64,000 nucleotides of DNA from Thamnaconus septentrionalis (Eukaryota; Chordata; Actinopteri; Tetraodontiformes; Monacanthidae), in NCBI GenBank assembly GCA_009823395.1, contig CM020513.1, forward strand, positions 7,490,001 through 7,554,000, written 5' to 3'. How positions within the stretch are numbered: position 1 is the stretch's first letter; the number at the start of each line of letters is the position of its first letter. The position numbers were made by a program, and so were the translations under genes. Below the pieces are notes generated by a model. That model was given only the letters and a program-made list of their open reading frames with translations, had not been told where the DNA came from and did not search any database. This document shows, one piece after another, positions 53,160-64,000 of the stretch.

Positions 53160-56100
53160 CAGATCCAGACCCTGCTAACGGACTCAGCAGGACAGAAGCT
53201 CCTTGTGCTGAGTGGCCAGAACTCTGATCACGGCGGTCTTCTGCTTCAGACTGGAGTCTTCAGCCACCACCACTTCTCATGTGCCCTCACTGATCCCGTG
53301 GTGAGTCTCTCAGTCCTCTGTCCTGTAGATGTGCCAGACCCGGGTTCAGGTCTGGCTTGAGGGTCTGAGTTCAGGCCTGGCTTCAGGTCTGGATTCACGT
53401 CTGGCTTCAGGTCTTAGTCAAAGTCTGGGTCCTGGTCTGGTTTAAGGTCTGGATTCAGGTCTGGTTTCAGGTCTGATCTCAGGTCTGAGTTCAGGCCTGG
53501 GATCAGATCTGAGTCCAGGTCTGTGTTCAGGTCCTGGTTCAGTGTGAAGGTGTTGGTTGGTTGTTGAACCTCATAGTCTGGCCCTGATGAAAAAGACTGA
53601 CGCCCTTCATGACATCCTGAACCCAGGCCTGACACACTCGCTGTCTCAGACCTCAAGTGCTGACCTGTGGCGCCCCCTGTCTGCAGGTCAGGGATCTTCT
53701 GGGCTCGGCGGCCCTGAGGCAGCGGGCTACGCTCACCGTATCCTGCAGCAGCGAGCTTGCCCAGCAGCAGCAGCAGCAGCAGCAGAGCCTGCAGGACCTC
53801 CTGGACTACAAAGTCAACCCTGAGCCTGTTCTCCCCAAGATGGAGGGTGTGGCCGAGTTCACCGAGTACATCTCGGAGACAGTGGATGTCCCTTCGCCTT
53901 TTGACCTCCTGGAGCCGCCCACTTCTGGAGGCTTCCTCAAGCTGTCCAAGCCATGCTGTTACATCTTCCCCGGTGGACGAGGAGATTCGGCGCTCTTTGC
54001 CGTCAACGGCTTCAACATCTTGGTAGACGGCGGCTCAGAGCGCAAGTCCTGCTTCTGGAAGCTGGTCCGCCACCTGGACCGCATCGACTCAATCTTGCTC
54101 ACACACATCGGCGCCGACAATCTGCCCGGCATCAACGGGCTGCTCCAGAGGAAAATTGCCGAGCAGGCGGAGGAGGAGTCTCAAGGCTCAGCCAACTACA
54201 GCGAGTGGATGAAGAACCTGATTTCTCCGGAACTGGGTGTGGTCTTTTTCAATGTGCCAGAGAAGCTTCGCATGGCTGAGTCCAACCTCAAGGTGAAGCG
54301 CAGTATCGAGGAGGCATCGTTGACCCTGCAGCACCTGAACAAACTGGGGATCAAGGCAGAGCCTCTGTGCCGGGTCGTCAGCAACACTATTGAGCCCATC
54401 ACGCTCTTCCACAAGATGGGCGTGGGCCGGCTGGACATGTATGTCCTCAACCCAGTCAAGGACAGCAAAGAGATGCAGTTCTTGATGCAGAAGTGGGCCG
54501 GCAACAGCAAGGCCAAGACAGGCATCGTACTGCCCAACGGCAAAGAGGGCGAGATCTCTGTGCCCTACCTGACCTCAGTCACTGCTCTGGTGGTGTGGCT
54601 GCCTGCCAGCCCCACTGAAAAGATTGTCAGGGTGCTGTTTCCCGGCAATGCACCCCAGAACAAGATCTTAGAGGGGCTGGAGAAGCTGAAGCACCTGGAC
54701 TTCCTGCGCTACCCCGTGGCCACTCAGAAGGATATCTCCTCTGGAGCTCCTCCCTCCGTTCTGAAACAAACCAAGTTGAAACAAAGAACCGACAGCAGAG
54801 AAAGTCTCAAGTCCTCCCCAAAGACAACCGCCAAGTTCTCCAAGAAGGAACAAGATGGACAAGATGAAGTCTCGGCCGCCACCGAGGCCAAGAGCGACTC
54901 TGTCAAGGAGAATATATCTGAGAAAAAGGAGGAGAAGAAGGCTCCAAAAACCACCAAGTCCAAAATTGATGTACCTGAGAAGAAGAAACTCTTGAAGGAA
55001 AAGTCGTTAAAAAAGCACTCCAAGGAAAGAGTGTTGAAGATGGAGGAGAAAAAGGACAAAGAAAAGAAAGAGATCAAGAAGGTGAAGAAAGAAGACTCTA
55101 AGAGAGATGACAAGAAGGACTTTAGGTCTAAAGATGACAAGAAGAAAGACACATCCAAGCCAGAGCTGAGAAAAATTACCAAGCCAGACCTGAAACCTCT
55201 CACGCCAGAAGTCAGGAAGACTCTGCACAAAGCAAAGGCCTCCAGTAAATCCAAGGCTGGAAAGATCAAAACCACGAAGGCTCCGCCAGTGGAACCCAAG
55301 AGAGAGGAACCCAAACCTGAGGTGGTTCCACCTGGACCAATGCAGAATGGAAATGTTGAGGCTGTTTCTGCTCTCTCAACTCCCGAAGACCTCACCAAGG
55401 ACTTTGAGGAGCTGAAGAAAACCGAAGTAGTTGCCGTGTCATCAGAGGAACCAGGCAAAGATTCCCCTGAGGAACCAACACCACACGGTCTGACCACAAT
55501 GAAGAAAGACCTTGAGGGTCAGAAGTCGGAGCATCAAGGAGCATCCTCTCAGGATGAGGAGGAAGAGGAGGAGGAGGAAGAAGAAGAAGAAGCTCCAGCT
55601 GCTGAGGTGGAGAGGGGTGACAAAGAGGAGGAGGAAGATATGGGAATCGGTGAGGAGGAAGATGAATCCAAGTGGAAGGAGTCAACGGAAGACATTCTTG
55701 ACAGGAAACATGAGATCGAAGAAATGGAGAAGTCAGATCATCTCTCAGCAGCAGCAATGACCAAAGAGGAGCTACAAATAACTCCATCTGGTGAGGAGAA
55801 GGATGAGGAGGACAAAAAAGAGAAAGAGAAAGAAGAGCAGGAGGAAGAGGAGGAGGAGGAGGCAGTGGAGAAGGCTGAACTGGAAGAGGTTGAAGATCTT
55901 GATGTCATAGCAGACGAAGAGGTCAAAGTTAAGCCTGAGGAACAAACTCTGACTGGAAGTAGAACCTCTGAGAGTCCCACTGGTCTCAGAGAAGATGAAG
56001 ATGAAGAGGAGGGCTACCTCTCACACGTGGGAGGAGCCACAGCTCCCATCACCTCTGTGGCTCAAGGAGCTGCTGCAGCTGAGGTTATCTCCTACATCCA

Positions 56101-59100
56101 TGACGAGACCATCCCGGGCTACTCGGAGACCGAACAGACCATCTCTGACGAGGAGATCCATGAGGAGGCAGAGGAGAGGATTCCGCACCTTCAGTATGAC
56201 GTTGGAACCTATGAGGTCTCCGTTCCTGACCAGACCGAGTCCTTTACAAACATCCCTGGTGTTAAGGAGATGCAGGCTGCTGCTCTGACGGAGAAGACCT
56301 TCATCCCAGGCGTCCAGGAGCAAGTGTCGGCTTTCACCAACATCATCACGGCTCCACTGGCCGAGGAGGAGCATGTGTCATCCGCAACGTCGATCACCGA
56401 GTACGATAAGGTATCCTCCTTCCCACCGTCTGTGACTGAAGACCCGTCAGCAGCTTCTGTTGAACCTCCAGCTGAAGAACCAGCCAAGTCTTTGTCTCCT
56501 CTGGGGACCTCACCAGGAGGAGTCAGCCAGGCCAAAGATCGGCCGCCATCGGCCGGAACCCTTTCACCACCATCTCTGGAGGACGACAAGCAGTCCAGGT
56601 CTCCATCTGATGAATCACAGCTTTCTGCTGTCAAGCTGGAGGTTAAAGGGCATGATCAGAAGGATGAGGACAGAAAAGAAGAAGAAGAAGAAGTAGTAGA
56701 AGAAGAAGAAGAAGAAGAAGAAGAAGAAGAAGATCAAACTCCTAATGTTGATATTTCTCTGGAGAAACTCCAGCAGGGTTACGCAGCATCTTCGCTGCAG
56801 AATACAGACAAACTGACGGAGAAACCTCCTAGCCCAGCGGCCGGAGAAGACACTAGGCCACCTCAGCCAGCAGCTGTGGGAAAAGCTGCAGCAGATGTTC
56901 CAGCTGTTGTGTCCACCAGACAAGCCACGTCAGAGTCGGTGACCTCAGAGAGCGAAGAGCGCTGCTTCAGCCCAGATGACGTCACAGTAAAGATGGCTTC
57001 TCCTCCGCAGTCTGGACCACCGAGTGCAGCACATTCTCCACAACGCCAGTCTCCAGCAGAAGACAAGACAAAGGACCTCCACCATCCTGAGCTTCAGCAA
57101 TTCCACCCTAAAACAGGAATTGAGAGTCATGAGGTCTTCGACAAGCAGCCTGAAATTTCAACACGTCTGGACACGTCAACTAAGGAGGAGCTTGAAGAGG
57201 CTCCAACGCTGAAGGAGCCAGAAAAAGACACAGCATCAGAAGAGGCTGAGGTGATCTCAGCTGGTCCTGCAGCTTTGGAAGAGAGTCGGCTGGAGACAGA
57301 TTCATCTGGAGCAAGAGATGAAAAGGCTGTAGTAGGACTCAAAGAAACATCAACCAAAAGTTCAGGTCCAGCTTCATTTCCAGCACATTCTCCACAACGC
57401 CAGTCTCCAGCAGAAGACAAGACAAAGGACCTCCACCATCCGAGCTTCAGCAATTCCACCCTAAAACAGGAATTGAGAGTCATGAGGTCTTCGACAAGCA
57501 GCCTGAAATTTCAACACGTCTGGACACGTCAACTAAGGAGGAGCTTGAAGAGGCTCCAACGCTGAAGGAGCCAGAAAAAGACACAGCATCAGAAGAGGCT
57601 GAGGTGATCTCAGCTGGTCCTGCAGCTTTGGAAGAGAGTCGGCTGGAGACAGATTCATCTGGAGCAAGAGATGAAAAGGCTGTAGTAGGACTCAAAGAAA
57701 CATCAACCAAAAGTTCAGGTCCAGCTTCATTTCCAGCACATTCTCCACAACGCCAGTCTCCAGCAGAAGACAAGACAAAGGACCTCCACCATCCGGAGCT
57801 TCAGCAATTCCACCCTAAAACAGGAATTGAGAGTCATGAGGTCTTCGACAAGCAGCCTGAAATTTCAACACGTCTGGACACGTCAACTAAGGAGGAGCTT
57901 GAAGAGGCTCCAACGCTGAAGGAGCCAGAAAAAGACACAGCATCAGAAGAGGCTGAGGTGATCTCAGCTGGTCCTGCAGCTTTGGAAGAGAGTCGGCTGG
58001 AGACAGATTCATCTGGAGCAAGAGATGAAAAGGCTGTAGTAGGACTCAAAGAAACATCAACCAAAAGTTCAGGTCCAGCTTCATTTCCAGCACATTCTCC
58101 ACAACGCCAGTCTCCAGCAGAAGACAAGACAAAGGACCTCCACCATCCGGAGCTTCAGCAATTCCACCCTAAAACAGGAATTGAGAGTCATGAGGTCTTC
58201 GACAAGCAACCTGAAATTTCAACACGTCTGGACACGTCAACTAAGGAGGAGCTTGAAGAGGCTCCAACGCTGAAGGAGCCAGAAAAAGACACAGCATCAG
58301 AAGAGGCTGAGGTGATCTCAGCTGGTCCTGCAGCTTTGGAAGAGAGTCGGCTGGAGACAGATTCATCTGGAGCAAGAGATGAAAAGGCTGTAGTAGGACT
58401 CAAAGAAACATCAACCAAAAGTTCAGGTCCAGCTTCATTTCCAGAGAGAGAAAGTTTTTTCCCTGACAACCGGCTGGACAAAGCTGCAGTCGACGTTCTA
58501 GAGGACAAAGAACGGTCCTCCGTGGTCCCTCAAGTCCAAGACGAGGAGAAACCAAAGTCAGCATGTGTTTTTGCAGTTCCCATCACTGGCAGCGTGCAGC
58601 AGGAGGAAGAGGTGGTGAAGGTTGACAGTGGTGAAGGAGCTGCACGTGAGCAGGATGTTCAGCTCCCTGGAGAGGATCAGGTTGGGGTTCCTGAGGACAA
58701 ACAAAAACAGGTTGAGGTCCCAACGGACGGTCAAGTCTCAGAAGATGAAGGGGAGGACAGTGACATTTCAGAAGCAGAACAGGAAGTGCATGCTGAGGAC
58801 CACCTCACCTCACCAGGCATTAGTTTCACACAATCTGGAGGAAAGGAGGCAGAAAAGATGGGAGAAGAAATCGACAAGATGGAGGACACACTGAAAAAGG
58901 AGATGTCCATTTTGGACTCTTTAGAACAGTCCAAGGAAAAGACAGCTGGAGAAAAACTGGAGAGCAAAGCTTCTGAGACCAAACTCCTCATGGATGAGCA
59001 TAAGGAGAAGATCAGTGTGACCCTTGTCACCAAGGTCACCACAGAAGAAGAAACAGTAAAAGTAACATCTGCCACCCTGGAAGAAAAGGGACCAGAGATC

Positions 59101-62100
59101 TCCAGAGATGCAATCTTAGCCACCAGGACGGTGGAGCAAGTTTCAGTGGTGAGTTCTGCTCCTGACCAAGAGGAGGAGCTGAGCAGGCCCACCGAGCAGG
59201 ACAGAGACAATAGCCCCTTAAGATCTGACACCACTGCAGAAGAAACACCAGCTGCTGTGCAGCCGACACCTGAAAACAGGAAGGAACGAGAAGACCAAAT
59301 CAAGCCTACCAAATCGGACGACGCTCCTCAGTTGGACTCCCAGGACCAGGACCTGCCTGCCACCACCAAAATGGAGGAAGATGAAGGAAAGAGCAGACGT
59401 GAAGATGCAGAAGGCTCTGACATAACCATGGACATAGATATTCCTTCAGAACAGATGGCCAAACACACTTCAACAGAACCTGAAATCAGTCCAGACACAT
59501 CTGGTCTAGACAGAGGAACTGCCTCGTATCCTCAGCCCTGCACTGCTGCTGACACCAGGTTGGATCTGGAGCAGGACGCCAGACACGCTGGAGCTGCCCC
59601 ACAACTGGCAGAGCAGACGATAATATTGGCCAAAGATCATGGTGAGGTGGCAGAACAGGAGGAAGAAGAGCAGGAGGTCCTTCCTTCTTTAAGACCTCAG
59701 CAGCAGCAAAAGGTGGGAAGTGAAGCAGTGGGAGGCGCATCAGAGTCGGTAACCACAGACCAGCAGGTGAAGGAGCAGAAGAAAACCGAGCTCTCCCAAC
59801 ACACAACTGTTCTCGACCAAACTTTACAGCAGCCAATAAAACAAGAGGACAAAATAAAGAAAGAAGAAGAAGAAGAAGAAGAAGAAGAAAAAGAAATCAT
59901 TCCTGTTCAGAAACCTGCTGACGTGACATCACAAGAAGTGTCTGCAGCTGAAGGGCCTCAAGACCAGAAAATGAAGATCAGCGGAACCGCAGAGGCGCTG
60001 CCAGGGAAGGACGTCTCTTCTTCAGAGCCTAGAGCAAAAGGTGTAGATGCTCCTGATGTTCAGAGTGTGGAAGAGCAGAAGACGGCCGATGAAAGTGAAT
60101 CTTCTGATGGGCCACCTGGAGCTCATATACAGAAAACTGTACCAAGTGAAAGCATGCAACCAGTGGAAGCTGAAAGGTGTATTTCATCCAGTCACATTCA
60201 GGAGGACAAAGAGAGAGAAGAAGAATCCTCCTCAGGTCAAGAGGAAAAGACAGAGAAGGAAAAGGATGACGCAGACGTTGCTGAGCTGAGCAAAGAGAAG
60301 AAAATGGAGAAAGAGCAGGAGAAGGAGTTGACGGAGGACAAGGTGACAGCAGAGAAGAACAGCCAACAGCTCAAAACGGATGAGAAAGAAAAGTCTGACT
60401 CCTCTGAGGCTGAGCAGATGAAGGAGGAGAAATGGGAGCGGGAGGAGCTGCAAGAAAAAGATCTGGACAAGGTCGTCAAGACGCCTGCAGAGACCCGGGC
60501 AAAAGATGAAGTGGCGGCGGCGTTAAGGTCGGAACTCAAGGCCACTTTTGTTCTTCAGTCATCAGACGAGGACCAGGAGGACCAGGAAGACCAGGAGGAT
60601 GAGGACATCTGCATGGGAGGAGCCGGCTCCAGACCGCTGTCAGTAGAACCCAGAACACCTGAGCTCCAGATGTTTAGGAGCGAAGCAGCACCACAGCAGA
60701 TCACCGTCATCATCCCCACACTCACCATGCAGGAGCCTTCTGTGGACGAGGACCTGCTAGACCTTCACAGAGAAGGGCCCAGACTAACACCCGACCTGGA
60801 CCAAAGTCCTCCCGATTCTCCCGTCAAGCCTGAACTCTTATCTGGTTCCACACCGGAGCAGGAGACTACGTCAGTGTCCGCAGAAGAAACTGCATCCTCT
60901 TTTCCAGCATCAACACCAGAACCCACATCAGCTGAGACAAAGCCAGAGGCTTCGACGGGACGAGACCTGGACCAATCACCGCAGAGGAAACAGAGCCTGC
61001 CCCAGACCTGCCCAGAAATTACTTCTCTAGAAACAACAACAAGGTCACATGACAAACAAGGGAAGGAGGCAGAGAGGGAGATGGAAGGGGAGCGAGACGT
61101 GGCCTCCCCTGGCTTCTCACAGCCATCTTCATATTTCATCCTGGACCGAGAGTCCAAGGAGACTGTACACACTGGAGCTCCAGAACCAGAGTCAGAAGGA
61201 CCTGGTGGAGACAAGTCCACCTTGGCCAAGGAGACAGACAAGGTTGTCCTCAGAGACCAGGAACAAACCTCCACTGCATCCAAGTACGATCCCTACGAGA
61301 AGCCCGTTCCTATAGACCAGGAGGGGGAATCCTCAAGAGGTGACCAGGTCTCTGCAGACTTCCATCACCACTCCGACCTTGGCCCTGATGACAACAGGAG
61401 ATCCAGTCAGGCCGAAGGTGGAGGAGCCTCGTTCCCGTTGGATGATCAGGACAAAGAAGAGCCGCTATCCTTCAGCAGGGTGGACTACAACGCAGCAGCG
61501 CTGAGCCGAGAACCTCGATCTGCAACCTTGCCTCGGTCCGAGGACCGGGAGAAAGGCCAGGAGGAAGAGAAGGAGACGCAACCACCGGACCAGGAAAAGA
61601 TCTCCTTGTCCAGAGACATGAGAGACAACAGAGTCTCCCTGGCCGATGAGTCCTTCAGCCCCAAGGAGGACAAACCCGAAAGATCAGACAAAGACAAAGA
61701 ACACAATGCTGCTGCTGCTGCAGCTGATCAGACTCGAGACAGCCCTGCCAGTCCCAGCGCTGCAGCTCTTCAGTCACCAGAAACATCTAGACAAGAGGCT
61801 TCATACTGGAACCAGTCGAACCTCTGGCCTCAGGTCTCAGCTGCTCCTGGACCCTCGGGAGAACTCGCAGAGAAAGACCAAGACAAATTGTTGAAAGGCC
61901 AAGCCACGTCTGTTGATCGTGAAGGTCCAGGATCTTCATCTGGTCGCTGTTCACCTGCTGAAAAGGACATTTTGCCAACTCATAAAGAAGAGGAAACCTT
62001 ACCTGGAGCAAGGTCTCCACAGTCTCAGGAACATGCCAGAGATCCAAACGTTTTTGAAGCTGACAACAGTCGAAGCAGCAGTTCCGACGTTCAGAAGGCC

Positions 62101-64000
62101 ACGGTTGTGGACATTCCAGAAGGAAAAGAGGCTCTGATAGACAAAAGGCTGCTGGTGGAGGGAGAAGACTTTGATGATGATGATGAGGAGGACGACGACG
62201 AGGATGGGGAAGAAGATGAGGAGGACTTGAGTGATGTGGACATGGAGAAGGGAGCAAGAGAAGAGTCGGAAAAAGAAATGTGCAGACAAAGTTCTGACCG
62301 TACCACAGTTTTAGCAGATAAGAAGTTTGTTGATGGTGAACCAACAGAGGACGACGTGTTGAGGGTCGCAGACCAAAAGGTGGATGAAGACGGTGACACC
62401 AGAAGACCAACATCTCCGATAAAAAAACAACAATTCAAGTTGAAGCAGCAACATCTAAGAGTAGTTGTGAGACATCTCCAGATCTCCACAGCTCCTTCCC
62501 GACAGTGCCGGTACCCTCACAGCTACCTGAAAAGTCATTTTCTCCAGAACCTACCACAGAAAGACGACCAGAGGTTCTCACGCCGTCACCAGACCTTTCA
62601 TGCTCAAAGGAACCTGTTGAGCCACGGTGCTCTGGTGGCCCTCCACAGAGTTCTTCTCCACCAGGACCTTCAGAGACCAAAAGCAGTCCCTCATCGCCAC
62701 CAACGGGAAGCTATGCTGACATAGGCCGCAGCACATCTGAAGGTTTCTCTGAGCATCTCTGTGGTGAGGAATATCAAGTGACAGCAGAAGAGGACAAGAC
62801 AGAAACACCTCTGCTGCCAGACACCTCTAATTTCTCCAGGTTGGCCTCAGATGATTATTTCAGAGGCAGTCGAGAAGAAGGGATGGCTGAGAAGGACAAG
62901 CCGGCTACCAGTGGAACATCTTCTTCCTCCACCTCCTCCTTCTCCAATTCATCCACCACTTCCTGCAGCCGCCCACCATCTGACTCGCCTTCTGTGACTT
63001 TGACTCGAGAAGTGCCACCATCCACCTCCGCAGCGCCACACACTGATGTCACTCTGATCAGAGAGGATTCATCGTTGCAAGAGTCCTCTTCCTGCTTTGG
63101 CGGGTACCTGGAGGTTACCACCACTACCAGACCTGCAGCCGGGGGAGCAGTAGGAGCCAGAGGAGCAGAGGAGCAAGCTCCACCTTCAGTCAGCCCTGGC
63201 GAGGATACCAGACCGTCACCTACAGCATCTTTCGCTGCTGCTGCTTCCACCAGGCCCGGTGAGGTGGACACGAGGTCAAACACTGACAGCTTCTGCATGC
63301 TAGAAGGTCAGAGCTCCACCTTCAAGGTGCCCCTGACCACACCAGACATGGCCCCACCTACCCGGGCTGACTCGGAGGAAGTGACGATACAGGAGTCACA
63401 CACCAAACACACCACAGAAACAGTGACAGTCATCGCCGCCCCCTCCAGACCAGATTGGTCAGCCTCGCTGAGTGACGGCGGCACCACCGACAAGAACGCG
63501 GAGCCAGCGCCGGAGGAACGTCTTAAAACTGCTGCACTTTTGGAGGAGGACGCACAGGTGTGTAAGAAAGAATCCAAAGAAGAAGGAAAGAAGGAGACTG
63601 CAGGTGACGGCAACGTCCAGCAGCCAATCAAGAAAGAGGAGGAAGTTCTATGCAAAGACAGTGTAAGAGCAGAGCCTGCTGGTCCACCAACCCTGGAGGA
63701 CAGGAGCTTGTGGGAGGAGCCTGAAGTGAGGCTGGAAGGCAGGAGGCGGAGCAGCCTGTCAGACTGGGAGCTGCTACAGAGGCCTGACGACCTCCCCGCT
63801 GCTCTGCCCACTAGTTACTGTGCAGAGGAAGACCGGGACCAAGAGGATGTGGGATGGATGAGTGGTGTCCACCAGACCTCTAGCTCGTCTTCAAAGGACA
63901 CCTGCCACTCCAAAACATCTGGTGGCGGAGCTGCACAGGCCTGCCATTCCACCGAACTTAGCACAGGACCAAGCTCTTCTCACCAGCCCTCCTCCCACCA
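44271..64000 (+). CDS. map1a: Microtubule-associated protein 1A (partial, leaves window at right edge; two apparent 1-bp frameshifts)
   Basis: Exons 44271-44493, 45807-45908, 52667-52749, 53163-53300 and a giant exon from 53687 to past 64000. MAP1A stabilises neuronal microtubules and is cleaved into heavy and light chains; the light-chain end lies beyond this window. Early exons give [34 protein letters not shown] and [20 protein letters not shown]. The large exon opens with the MAP1 N-terminal domain ([60 protein letters not shown]). A Lys/Glu-rich microtubule-binding stretch follows (about 54830-55290). [39 protein letters not shown] and [20 protein letters not shown] identify MAP1A rather than MAP1B. 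Frame shifts by one missing base at 57440-57442 and again in the A7 run 62421-62427; family-like sequence resumes both times. Contains four 354-bp repeats. Confidence 0.93.
46074..46423. mobile_element. hAT-like MITE in MAP1A intron 2
   Basis: 350 bp flanked by 8-bp near-duplications GTTGCTCA and GTTGCACA. The ends are inverted: GGGGTGGGCAAACT at the left and AGTTTGCCCATGTC at the right. Internal GGGGCCGG / AATGGCCCCC words match this non-autonomous class. No transposase. Confidence 0.72.
46945..46972. repeat. (GAT)n/(ATC)n perfect palindrome
   Basis: 28-bp perfect inverted repeat where a GAT run meets an ATC run, centred on GATC at 46957-46960. Confidence 0.85.
48480..49260. promoter_or_regulatory. 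CpG-rich block in MAP1A intron 2, candidate internal promoter
   Basis: By eye, CpG density rises sharply here (many CG dinucleotides in an otherwise CpG-poor intron). It includes GC-rich and repeated CGGTTC words at 48925-49125. It ends in the CRE/CCAAT palindrome. Alternative first exons are plausible for MAP1A, but none is shown by this sequence. Confidence 0.45.
49218..49257. promoter_or_regulatory. Palindrome with two CRE and two CCAAT boxes
   Basis: Perfect inverted repeat with 18-base arms (49218-49235 and 49240-49257) around AATG. Each arm contains TGACGTCA followed by CCAAT (left) or its mirror ATTGG TGACGTCA (right). Confidence 0.85.
49439..49506. repeat. (GT)n microsatellite, MAP1A intron 2
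   Basis: About 34 GT units downstream of the CpG-rich block. Confidence 0.97.
51663..51750. repeat. 20-bp minisatellite, MAP1A intron 2
   Basis: Four copies of CATCAGGCTAACTGGAGCAG with a few substitutions. Confidence 0.85.
53082..53158. repeat. (GT)n microsatellite abutting the MAP1A exon 4 acceptor
   Basis: About 38 GT units, followed by ACAG and the exon. Confidence 0.97.
53340..53545. repeat. Imperfect 12-bp minisatellite, MAP1A intron 4
   Basis: About 16 units of GGTCTGGTTCAG-like sequence filling half of the intron. Confidence 0.8.
57029..58443 (+). repeat. Four-copy 354-bp coding tandem repeat in MAP1A
   Basis: Units 57029-57382, 57383-57735, 57736-58089 and 58090-58443 encode the same 118-residue block, starting [20 protein letters not shown] and ending SSGPASFP. 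By eye only a few bases differ among the four. Unit 2 is one base short (353 bp), which breaks the frame. The start of the unit corresponds to the conserved SGPPSA-H-P--QSP-E motif of vertebrate MAP1A. Confidence 0.95.

Noticed and set aside
57029..58443. Direct repeats as a CRISPR array
   Set aside because: Units are 354 bp, contiguous and coding; no spacers, and the genome is vertebrate.
57127..58508. Repeated minus-strand open frames antisense to the MAP1A repeats
   Set aside because: They mirror the coding repeats on the other strand, have no splice or promoter context and recur only because the units are identical.

Overview
The window is a stretch of a ray-finned fish genome, most likely a percomorph teleost with a compact genome. 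The signs are vertebrate genes with many short phase-matched introns, very frequent long (CA)n/(GT)n microsatellites, closely packed neighbouring genes and fish-style tandem paralogues (two TDG genes, two patatin-like genes). All coordinates were worked out by hand from splice signals, reading frame and family knowledge; no alignment was run.

Layout, left to right: the 5' end of PLEKHA7 (minus, 143-650, continues off the left edge); a PPP1R15-family eIF2alpha-phosphatase regulator (minus, 2680-4764) with a TATA/CRE/CCAAT promoter and two upstream ORFs; RPS13 (minus, 6235-8371) with a 5'TOP start region; the Golgi SNARE BET1L (minus, 9441-10540); two tandem thymine-DNA glycosylase genes (plus, 11105-14204 and 16210-18899); two tandem PNPLA2/3-type patatin lipases (minus, 19479-22414 and 22797-26805); an isopenicillin-N-synthase-like Fe(II)/2-oxoglutarate oxygenase (plus, 26980-28808) head to head with the second lipase; PIK3C2A (plus, 32003-42746, 31 coding exons, 1,708 codons with every intron phase consistent); and the 5' two thirds or so of MAP1A (plus, from 44271 to beyond the right edge).

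PLEKHA7, RPS13 and PIK3C2A are neighbours on human 11p15, so this is the equivalent paralogon. The PPP1R15-type gene is notable there: in human, PPP1R15A lies beside PLEKHA4 and PPP1R15B beside PLEKHA6/PIK3C2B, so this copy may be a further ohnolog that mammals lost.

Four coding exons (TDG copy 1, PNPLA copy 2, MAP1A twice) each carry what looks like a single-base indel in a short repeat or homopolymer, with intact family sequence resuming in the shifted frame. Small assembly errors fit best, but real alleles cannot be excluded. Other structure worth attention: four near-identical 354-bp repeats inside MAP1A; an 18-bp-arm palindrome holding two CRE and two CCAAT boxes; UG-repeat tracts placed directly at 3' splice sites, some with CA repeats at the other end of the same intron; and three MITE-like elements.
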